Below, piece by piece: positions 57,424-64,000 of a DNA stretch of 64,000 nucleotides. Position 1 is the stretch's first letter. Each line of letters opens with the position of its first letter. The stretch is from Viridibacillus soli (GTDB lineage Bacteria; Bacillota; Bacilli; Bacillales_A; Planococcaceae): contig NZ_JAEOAH010000023.1 of NCBI RefSeq assembly GCF_016612995.1, positions 1 to 64,000 of the forward strand, written 5' to 3'. The translations under genes and the position numbers were made by a program. The notes under the pieces were generated by a model that saw only the letters and a program-made list of their open reading frames with translations, did no database searches and was not told where the DNA came from.

Positions 57424-58491
57424 ATGCCAAAAATCCATGCCGTTAGTACATATAATCCTCCCGTTTTATTATCACAAAGCGAGGCTGAGCATTTTGTTCG
57501 CAATATCTTTTCTAAAAAAGTTACACAGTTAGAACGCTATTTACGCGTCTTCGAAAATGGCGAAATTGAAAATCGCCATCTCACTATGCCTATCGAATGG
57601 TATAAGCATGACCATGATTTTGCTGAACGCAACCGACTCTATATTGAACATGCCGTGTCCTTTGGGATGATCGCGATTGAACATTGTTTAGCAAAGGCTG
57701 GTGGGGTAAGTACTAAGGATATTGATGCTATTATTTTCATCTCTAGCACCGGTATTTCCACTCCAAGTATTGAAGCGCGAATCATGAACAAGCTCCCTTT
57801 TTCTGAACATGTTGTGCGAATACCTATTTGGGGATTAGGTTGCGGAGGTGGTGCAGCTGGAATAAGTCGTGCTAATGATTATTGCATTGCTCATCCTGCA
57901 GCGAAGGTTTTAGTCGTCTGTGTGGAGCTATGTAGCCTTACTTTTCAAGCAAATGATTTCTCTAAAAGCAATCTTATCGGTACATCTCTGTTTGGAGACG
58001 GCGTTGCATGTGCACTCGTTTGCGGGGACGCAGTTATGGCCCCCTCTCGTAGCCCGCTACCGGCCATCCAAGCAACTGCATCTAAATGGCTCCCAAATTC
58101 AGAGGATGTCATGGGATGGGCTGTTGAAAACACTGGACTGCATGTTATTTTTGCCAAGAGTATTCCGAGTGTTATCGAAAATTGGTTAGCACCTTTTGTA
58201 GAGGAATTCTTACAAGCCAATAAACATACACTAACAGATCTTGATCATTTCGTGGCACATCCGGGTGGCAAAAAAGTATTAGATGCATATGAAACAGCTT
58301 TGCAAATAGATCCGCAATTACTCATACCAAGTAAAACCATTTTGCAGCAGCATGGCAATATGTCATCCCCAACTGTTTTATATGTATTAGAAGAAACAAT
58401 GGCAGAGTTTGCTAAAAAGGGAGATACCGGCTTAATGGCCGCATTAGGTCCTGGCTTTAGTGGCGAATTATTACTCTTAGAATGGAAGTGA
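57424..58491 (+). CDS. bpsA: Type III polyketide synthase BpsA-like
   Basis: A chalcone-synthase-type ketosynthase of about 355 residues. The catalytic Cys is in WGLGCGGGAAG (residue 140 from this start), with His in FVAHPGG and Asn in QHGNMSSPT. BpsA of B. subtilis makes triketide/tetraketide alkylpyrones from long-chain acyl-CoA. Two adjacent ATG codons (57421, 57424) follow AAGGAG; the second has the better spacing. It is paired with bpsB four bases downstream. Confidence 0.93.
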   Translation: MPKIHAVSTYNPPVLLSQSEAEHFVRNIFSKKVTQLERYLRVFENGEIENRHLTMPIEWYKHDHDFAERNRLYIEHAVSFGMIAIEHCLAKAGGVSTKDIDAIIFISSTGISTPSIEARIMNKLPFSEHVVRIPIWGLGCGGGAAGISRANDYCIAHPAAKVLVVCVELCSLTFQANDFSKSNLIGTSLFGDGVACALVCGDAVMAPSRSPLPAIQATASKWLPNSEDVMGWAVENTGLHVIFAKSIPSVIENWLAPFVEEFLQANKHTLTDLDHFVAHPGGKKVLDAYETALQIDPQLLIPSKTILQQHGNMSSPTVLYVLEETMAEFAKKGDTGLMAALGPGFSGELLLLEWK

Positions 58492-58495
58492 TGAC

Positions 58496-59038
58496 TTGCT
58501 ATTTTTTATCGTCTTTACGCTAATTTGTGTACAACGTTTGGGTGAATTGATGGTTGCACGGTCAAATGAACGCTATCAAAAAGAACGAGGGGCTATCGAA
58601 GCAGGGCAAGAACATTACCCACTAATCGTCTTGTTGCATGTCCTTTTTTTATGTAGCCTACTCTTGGAATATATTTGGTTCAAACCTACACTTAGCCTGC
58701 TTTGGCCATCTCTATTAATAGCCTTTTTAACATTGCAATTTGCACGCGTATGGGCCATTCAATCACTCGGTCGCTTTTGGAATACGAAAATTATCATTTT
58801 ACCCGGAGCCAAACTTGTAAAACGAGGACCATATAAATGGATGCCACATCCAAATTACGCAATTGTTGCTCTTGAAATCGCCGTTATCCCTCTAATTTTT
58901 CAGGCATATTATACCGCTATTCTTTTTACGCTACTCAATTACGGCATGATGCTTATACGCATTCCAATAGAAGAAAAAGCGCTAGAGCAATATGGTGAAT
59001 ACACTCATCTTGAAAATGATAAAATATCTAGTCAATAA
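58496..59038 (+). CDS. bpsB: Isoprenylcysteine-carboxyl-methyltransferase-family BpsB
   Basis: A 180-residue membrane methyltransferase with about four hydrophobic helices and the ICMT motif RGPYKWMPHPNYAIV near residue 113. In Bacillus BpsB methylates the alkylpyrones produced by BpsA. The start TTG is four bases after the bpsA stop with only a weak GGAAG upstream, so translation probably depends on coupling. A strong terminator follows immediately. Confidence 0.9.
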   Translation: MLFFIVFTLICVQRLGELMVARSNERYQKERGAIEAGQEHYPLIVLLHVLFLCSLLLEYIWFKPTLSLLWPSLLIAFLTLQFARVWAIQSLGRFWNTKIIILPGAKLVKRGPYKWMPHPNYAIVALEIAVIPLIFQAYYTAILFTLLNYGMMLIRIPIEEKALEQYGEYTHLENDKISSQ

Positions 59039-59040
59039 AT

Positions 59041-59082
59041 AAGCGCCACTACTTAGCTACAATTTGCTAAGTAGTGGCGCTT
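59041..59082. terminator. Very strong terminator after bpsB
   Basis: AAGCGCCACTACTTAGC / GCTAAGTAGTGGCGCTT, 17 perfect pairs over an eight-base loop. Confidence 0.9.
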
Positions 59083-59090
59083 TACTATCA

Positions 59091-59220
59091 ATTACACCTC
59101 GGCTTAATTGCGTCCGGAGGCTTAACAGGATTCAGTCGCGTTTGAACGCCCACTGAATAAAAGCTAAATCTCGTATTCATCTCACCACCTATAGACGTGA
59201 GAGACTTCTGCTGAATCAAG
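59091..59220. repeat. Intergenic element resembling a dispersed Bacillaceae repeat
   Basis: The sequence with GCGTCCGGAGGCTTAACAGG and CACCTATAGACGTGAGAGAC (59190-59210) is unlike spacer DNA and recalls dispersed repeats in this group. It contains a TCTCACC...GTGAGA pairing and lies between the bpsB terminator and the stop codon of the oxidoreductase gene. Only one copy is in the window, so the assignment is tentative. Confidence 0.4.
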
Positions 59221-60222
59221 TTAAAGCAATTCCTTTGCAATTAGCTCAAAGGATTTTAATTTATCTTCGAAATTATATGCAATCGTTACGAGCATGACTT
59301 CTTCTGCTCCGTAAGCGGCGGCTAAGTTTTCAATTTGAGCTTTTACTTGTTGTGAATTTCCTACGATTAATCGTTTGCGGAACTCCTCAATACTCTGTAA
59401 ATCATCAATTGTATAAGGATAATTCACTGCTGTTTCAATTGAAGGTGTTCCTGTAGATGACATACCTTGCGTTAATCGGAGCATACTTAGTTCCTTCGAT
59501 GAGGCAATTCTCTGCGCTTCCTCCTCTGTCTCTGCACACACGACAAATACAGCAACAGCTTGATTGGGCTGTTGTAAATAATCGGAAGGCTTAAAATTTT
59601 CTCTATAGGATTTTGCATAATTGGCTCCACCATCACCATTAATAAATTGAGCGAACATATAGGGTAAACCTTTTTGTGCCGCCAAAAATGCTGAACTTGC
59701 ACTTGAGCCAAGCATCCATACAGGTGGCGCACTCGTTGTCACAGGTGTAGCTTTTAATCCCCGATACGGATGATCTTCTGGCACTTCATCATGTAAATAC
59801 ATGAGCAAATCATCAATCTGTGTTGGGAACTGATTGACATCACGATAATTCCCATCATGTAAAGCATATGTTGAGCGTGGCATCCCACCAGGAGCTCTGC
59901 CCATGCCCGCATCAATACGCCCTGGGAATAACGCCTCTAATAATTTGAAATTCTCCGCTACTTTATAAGCAGCATAATGAGGTAGCATAACACCACCTGA
60001 TCCGATACGAATTTTCTTCGTTACAGACGCCAAATGTGCTATTAATATTTCAGGCGAAGAACCTGCTAAAGTTGATGTATCATGATGTTCTGAAACCCAG
60101 AACCTCGTGTAGCCCCATTCCTCAGCCTTCTGTGCTAAAGTCGCAGTTTCCTGCAATGCAAGGACAGCATTGGAACCTTCAGAAATGGGCGACTGATCTA
60201 ATATACTTAATCGAATGCTCAA
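59221..60222 (-). CDS. Luciferase-like (LLM) flavin-dependent oxidoreductase
   Basis: About 333 residues of the bacterial luciferase-like monooxygenase superfamily. Start SIRLSILDQSPISEGSN, then FWVSEHHD, RIGSGGVMLPHYAAYKVAE and GRIDAGMGRAPGG, the signature of MsnO8-type members. It uses FMNH2 and oxygen; the substrate is unknown. The TTG at 60222 has AGGAGG nine bases upstream and gives the usual N-terminus; the open frame upstream to 60273 lacks a site. Confidence 0.9.
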   Translation of the reverse strand: MSIRLSILDQSPISEGSNAVLALQETATLAQKAEEWGYTRFWVSEHHDTSTLAGSSPEILIAHLASVTKKIRIGSGGVMLPHYAAYKVAENFKLLEALFPGRIDAGMGRAPGGMPRSTYALHDGNYRDVNQFPTQIDDLLMYLHDEVPEDHPYRGLKATPVTTSAPPVWMLGSSASSAFLAAQKGLPYMFAQFINGDGGANYAKSYRENFKPSDYLQQPNQAVAVFVVCAETEEEAQRIASSKELSMLRLTQGMSSTGTPSIETAVNYPYTIDDLQSIEEFRKRLIVGNSQQVKAQIENLAAAYGAEEVMLVTIAYNFEDKLKSFELIAKELL

Positions 60223-60272
60223 AAAAATTCGCCTCCTACATAAAGAGTAACGAAATTCCCGATAGAAAACCA

Positions 60273-60311
60273 ATAAAAAACACTAAGAGCAAATTACTTG
60301 CCCTTAGTATT
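60273..60311 (-). terminator. Terminator of the first AgcS gene
   Basis: TACTAAGGGCAAG / TTTGCTCTTAGTG (one or two mismatches) with TTTTTT following on the minus strand. Confidence 0.75.
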
Positions 60312-60318
60312 TACATTG

Positions 60319-61791
60319 CTATTTTGATTTTCTTTTTTTATTATATTCCACCCAGAAATCTGCATTTTTTATACCTAATGGTTCCGGATCAAAAACTGGA
60401 TCTTTGCCTTGTTTTTTCTGAGCTTCATAATCTTTTAATGCAAGAAGGGCTGGTTTCATAACGAATAGAATACCTATGACGTTTACCCACACCATCAATC
60501 CTAAACCTACATCTCCTAAAGCCCAAGCTATTGAAGAAGTTTTTACTGTACCATAGAAAACTGCGCCTAAGAATACAAATTTCGTAATCCAAATCCATAT
60601 CTTCTCAGTCCGACCTTTAAATAAATAGGAAATGTTTGTTTCTGCAATATAGTAATAAGCCATAACAGTTGTAAATGCGAAGAAGAATAACGCAATGGCT
60701 ACAAAGCCTGCACCGAAGCCTGGTAAAGCCGAGTCAACTGCATATTGTGTATATCCCGCTCCAGCCTCAATATTAGATGCCACAATCCCTTTACCAAAGT
60801 CACCTTGATGAAGGAATGTTTTATTTGCTTCATCATAAACATTAAAAGTTCCTGTAAATAAAATCATGAATGCTGTAGCAGAACATACTAACAAGGTATC
60901 AATATAAACCGAAGCCGCTTGCACTATACCCTGTTTAGCTGGATGAGATACTTCCGCGGCGGCTGCAGGGTGAGCTCCTGTACCTTGACCTGCTTCATTT
61001 GAGTAAATACCACGTTTAACCCCCCATGCAATAGCCGCACCGATGATACCCCCAAATGTAGAGTCCATTGCAAAAGCGTTTGAGAATATTAATTTGAACA
61101 CGTTTGGTACTTCTGTAATATTCATACAGATAATAATAATTGCCATTAAAATATAAGCAATTGCCATAAAAGGCACGACATATTGCGCAACATTCGCGAT
61201 TGTTTTAATACCACCAATAATAATAATTCCTATTAACAAAACAATAATAAGTCCTGAAATCCACATTTTAATACCGAAAGCATTTTCCATAGCTCCAGCA
61301 ATCGCATTCGTTTGTACACCCGGCATTAAAACGGCCATAGCGATTAATGCTGCAATTGCGAATATAACACCAAAACCTTTTTTTCCTAAGCCCTTCTCAA
61401 TGTAGAATGCTGGACCCCCGCGATATTGATCATCTTTTTCTTCTTTATAAATTTGAGCAAGTGTTGACTCTACATAAGCTGTTGCTGCTCCAATAAAAGC
61501 AATAGCCCACATCCAAAATACTGCACCAGGACCGCCAAACGCGATAGCTGTAGCTGTACCGGCGATATTACCTGTTCCTATACGACCAGATAAAGCAATT
61601 GACATAGCTTGGAATGAGGAAATCCCTTTTTCCGACTTTTCTCCTTTAAACATATGAACAACCATGTCTTTAATCAGTCGAACCTGTAAAAAACGAGTGA
61701 TGATTGAGAAAAATAATCCTACTGCTAGCATGCCGTAAATCATCCATGGTCCCCATAAAACGTCATTTAAAAACGTAACAATACTCTCCAT
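60319..61791 (-). CDS. Alanine/glycine:cation symporter (AgcS family), copy 1
   Basis: A 490-residue sodium:amino-acid symporter with 11 or so helices. Signature motifs are FQAMSIALSGRIGTGNIAGTA and SNEAGQGTGAHPAAAAEVSHP, with VYIDTLLVCSATAFMI. GGGGGAG five bases before the ATG at 61791 supports the start. It is about 75 percent identical by eye to the protein at 62494-63963, indicating a tandem duplication. The C-terminal sequence DPVFDPEPLGIKNADFWVEY is the same in both. Confidence 0.95.
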   Translation of the reverse strand: MESIVTFLNDVLWGPWMIYGMLAVGLFFSIITRFLQVRLIKDMVVHMFKGEKSEKGISSFQAMSIALSGRIGTGNIAGTATAIAFGGPGAVFWMWAIAFIGAATAYVESTLAQIYKEEKDDQYRGGPAFYIEKGLGKKGFGVIFAIAALIAMAVLMPGVQTNAIAGAMENAFGIKMWISGLIIVLLIGIIIIGGIKTIANVAQYVVPFMAIAYILMAIIIICMNITEVPNVFKLIFSNAFAMDSTFGGIIGAAIAWGVKRGIYSNEAGQGTGAHPAAAAEVSHPAKQGIVQAASVYIDTLLVCSATAFMILFTGTFNVYDEANKTFLHQGDFGKGIVASNIEAGAGYTQYAVDSALPGFGAGFVAIALFFFAFTTVMAYYYIAETNISYLFKGRTEKIWIWITKFVFLGAVFYGTVKTSSIAWALGDVGLGLMVWVNVIGILFVMKPALLALKDYEAQKKQGKDPVFDPEPLGIKNADFWVEYNKKRKSK

Positions 61792-61933
61792 CCATTCTCC
61801 CCCTTTTAACATTCCGTATTTTCATGCTATTTAGCAAAATTTCATTCGCCGTAAAACACTATATGTGTTATATAGCAGATAATACCGATATTTAAATATG
61901 ATGGGTAAGACTATTTTCAATCTTCAAAATCTG

Positions 61934-62022
61934 CTAGTGTTTCACAAGTAGCGACAAAATATCCGGTTTATTTTTTTGTGATTCAGAGCCCAAAAAGTAA
62001 ACACTCCAATAAAGGAAGGCCA
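61934..62022. mobile_element. Solo IS4-type end sequence
   Basis: About 89 bp beginning CTAGTGTTTCACAAGTAG match 2648-2736 in the same order through ACTCCAATAAAGG. No transposase follows, so this is a footprint left after decay of an IS copy between the two AgcS genes. Confidence 0.5.
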
Positions 62023-62049
62023 CAGAAAAAGTCCATATAACTTAAACAA

Positions 62050-62086
62050 GATAGCCCATTCTCGATAAAATTGAGAATGGGCTATC
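62050..62086 (-). terminator. 14-bp perfect hairpin between AgcS genes
   Basis: GATAGCCCATTCTC / GAGAATGGGCTATC over a nine-base loop. The flanking T tract is weak on both strands (TGTTTTCC on +, TTGTTTAAG on -). Probably a terminator for the upstream minus-strand copy or a relic of a mobile element. Confidence 0.55.
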
Positions 62087-62122
62087 TGTTTTCCTATATT
62101 AGATGCACTGATTAAAGGAAGT

Positions 62123-62269
62123 ATTTTAAATTATGTCCAACAACAATCTCTTAACCTTAGTTCTTTTATGGCGCTTTACTATATTACTGTGCATAAGGAC
62201 AACCAGCTCCGTCCAATGAATAAACTTGTCGATTTCCTCTTCGTTTATGAGGAATTACATAATAAATAA
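62123..62269 (+). pseudogene. N-terminal remnant of an IS1182-type transposase
   Basis: The frame encodes VQQQSLNLSSFMALYYITVH, then KDNQLRPMNKLVDFLFVYEE, which resembles the opening of IS1182-family transposases (LVP.DHLLR.I...VDFSFIY). It stops at 62267-62269, and NNRNAVP, the following family motif (NNGRNAI.P), continues in another frame at about 62280-62300. No further transposase is present. Confidence 0.5.
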
Positions 62270-62493
62270 TGTTTCCATAACAATCGTAATGCAGTGCCAC
62301 AAATACAAAAGCACGTTATAACCAAAAATCACCGAAAGTATTTTTGATGGAGAAATCTAAATTACTTCGCAAAACCTTTTATCAAAAGAAAACTATAAAA
62401 TTGAAGGCCCTTTTTTGCATAAAACACTCAAAACACTTTACATTTTGAGTATTTTGAAATTTCATATGGAATTAATGCAATGCTAGTAAAACC

Positions 62494-63963
62494 TCATTTA
62501 TTATTTTTTTTCGCTTTACGCGCTTTATTGTATTCCACCCAAAAATCTGCATTTTTTATACCTAGTGGTTCTGGATCAAAAACTGGATCTTTACCTTGTT
62601 TTTTCTGAGATTCATAGTCTTTTAATGCTATCATTGCCGGTTTCATAATAATTAACATCGCTATGACGTTAATCCATACCATCAATCCAAGTCCTAAGTC
62701 ACCGAAAGACCATGCAAGATCAGATGTTTTGACCGTTCCATAGAATGTTGCTGCTAGGAACACTATCTGTAAGATGACAATGACAACCTTATTCAATTTC
62801 CCTTTCATCATATAGGAGAGATTGGTCTCTGCTATATAGTAATAAGCCATAATAGTTGTAAAAGCGAAGAAGAATAGTGCAATTGCAACAAAGCCAGAAC
62901 CAAAATTATTGAACGATGGCAATGCTGCATTCACGGCTGCCTGTGTATATTCAGAATACTCCAAGCCTGGTACATTCTCTACAACTGTTGGTCCACCTTT
63001 ATCAATGGTCGTATTGAAGGTCCCCATGAATATAATCATCAAAGCTGTTGCTGAACATACAAGTAATGTATCAATATATACAGATGCAGCCTGAACTAAC
63101 CCTTGCTTTACTGGGTGAGAAACTTCCGCAGCAGCAGCTGGGTGGGCACCTGTTCCTTGACCTGCTTCATTCGAATAGATTGCACGTTTTACCCCCCATG
63201 CAATCGCCGAACCAATCATACCCCCAAAAGTTGCATCCATATTGAAAGCGCTTTTAAAAATAAGAGCAAATACTGCAGGAACCTCAGAAATATTAATAGC
63301 AATAACAATAATAGCCATTAAAATGTAAGCAATCGCCATAAATGGTACAACGTATTGTGCTACGCCCGCAATACGCTTCACTCCACCAATGATGATAATA
63401 CCAATTAACCCCACAATAATAAGGCCTGTAATCCATTTTTCAAGACCAAATGCACCATTAATTGCAGTAGCAATAGAATTAGATTGAACACCCGGCATTA
63501 AGAAGGCCATTGCTAGAATAGCAGAAATTGCGAAGAGTATACCAAACCAACGTTTACCTGTTCCTTTTTCAATATAGAAGGCCGGGCCACCACGATAAAC
63601 ACCATTATGCTTTTCTTTATAAACCTGAGCTAATGTTGACTCTACATAGGCTGTTGAAGCTCCAATAAATGCTGTAACCCACATCCAGAATATAGCACCT
63701 GGCCCACCAAATGCGATAGCAGAAGCCGTACCTACAATATTACCTGTACCCACACGACCTGATAAGGCAAGAGACATCGCCTGGAACGACGAAACACCAT
63801 GGTCAGATTTTTCCCCTTTAAACATATGTATGAACATATCTTTAATCAGTCGAACTTGAGCAAATCGAGTCAAAATTGAGAAAAAAAGCCCGACAATTAA
63901 GATTCCATAAATCATCCACGGACCCCATAAAATACTATTTATAAACGTAACAAAACTCTCCAT
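62494..63963 (-). CDS. Alanine/glycine:cation symporter (AgcS family), copy 2
   Basis: A 489-residue paralogue of the protein at 60319-61791. It keeps FQAMSLALSGRVGTGNIVGTA, SNEAGQGTGAHPAAAAEVSHP and the eleven-helix plan. Differences cluster in the periplasmic loop around residue 335 (TTIDKGGPTVVENVPG), which may alter substrate preference. GGGGG seven bases before the ATG supports the start. The promoter region is cut by the window end at 64000. Confidence 0.95.
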   Translation of the reverse strand: MESFVTFINSILWGPWMIYGILIVGLFFSILTRFAQVRLIKDMFIHMFKGEKSDHGVSSFQAMSLALSGRVGTGNIVGTASAIAFGGPGAIFWMWVTAFIGASTAYVESTLAQVYKEKHNGVYRGGPAFYIEKGTGKRWFGILFAISAILAMAFLMPGVQSNSIATAINGAFGLEKWITGLIIVGLIGIIIIGGVKRIAGVAQYVVPFMAIAYILMAIIVIAINISEVPAVFALIFKSAFNMDATFGGMIGSAIAWGVKRAIYSNEAGQGTGAHPAAAAEVSHPVKQGLVQAASVYIDTLLVCSATALMIIFMGTFNTTIDKGGPTVVENVPGLEYSEYTQAAVNAALPSFNNFGSGFVAIALFFFAFTTIMAYYYIAETNLSYMMKGKLNKVVIVILQIVFLAATFYGTVKTSDLAWSFGDLGLGLMVWINVIAMLIIMKPAMIALKDYESQKKQGKDPVFDPEPLGIKNADFWVEYNKARKAKKNNK

Positions 63964-64000
63964 TAAATTTCCCCCTTTTGAATTTTCTTACTATTCAATA

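Overview
The window looks like a chromosomal segment of a low-GC, spore-forming Bacillales organism, most likely a Lysinibacillus/Solibacillus-type member of the Planococcaceae. The reasons are the AT-rich sequence, strong AGGAGG-type ribosome binding sites with many TTG/GTG starts, T-box leaders on tyrS and leuS, and a backbone with the gene content and order of the Bacillus subtilis acu/ccpA/ytx/ytp/ytn/ytl/ytj/ytg/ytq region (acuABC, ccpA, aroA, ytxGH, murC, sftA, ytpPQR, ytoP, ytnP, trmB, dat, pepV, ytzE, ytgP, ytfP, leuS, ytqAB, bpsAB). The taxon is inferred from layout and protein character, not from a search.

Bases 1-8300 form a decayed accessory region bracketed by two tyrosine-recombinase remnants (1-82 and 7973-8236). 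It carries a two-component system (3640-5375), a small SAM methyltransferase and a DUF418 membrane protein, resembling the B. subtilis yrkO-yrkPQ neighbourhood. A ~216-bp promoter/leader block is repeated in front of both the DUF418 gene and the methyltransferase operon, with a third partial copy at 187-250. Other debris is a histidine-kinase fragment, an internally deleted DUF418 copy, an IS4-family transposase with a stop inside its YREK signature, and a DUF3953 remnant. A lone RsgA-type GTPase preceded by a short upstream ORF follows.

9100-11550 holds a sulfur-handling cluster: a CstR-like repressor, two rhodaneses, three ATACC/GGTAT operators and a decayed gene resembling the start of a persulfide dioxygenase, followed by a BtuF-like protein. 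11570-12850 is repeat-rich: a large 21/42-bp tandem array and a 130-bp repeat that runs into the tyrS stop codon. 12849-31092 contains tyrS, a class A penicillin-binding protein, acuABC, ccpA, DAHP synthase, an FtsA-domain protein, ytxGH, murC and an SftA translocase enlarged by 171-bp tandem repeats.

31200-49400 is mostly conserved housekeeping: redox, tRNA and rRNA modification, peptidases, a lactonase, D-amino-acid transaminase and a flippase-like protein. It includes a second 21-bp array (35491-35833) and an apparently inserted beta-helix exoprotein gene. 49587-59038 has leuS with its T-box, a third 21-bp array, CoA-transferase genes, an MFS transporter, ytqAB and a type III polyketide synthase pair. 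59221-63963 has a luciferase-like oxidoreductase and two paralogous sodium:alanine symporters separated by IS debris. No rRNA, tRNA or CRISPR locus was seen. I did not find a clearly new multi-gene system. The most unusual signals are the three 21-bp-period intergenic arrays, the duplicated promoter block with one-turn-spaced CTTAAGA sites, and the upstream ORF of the second-type rsgA.
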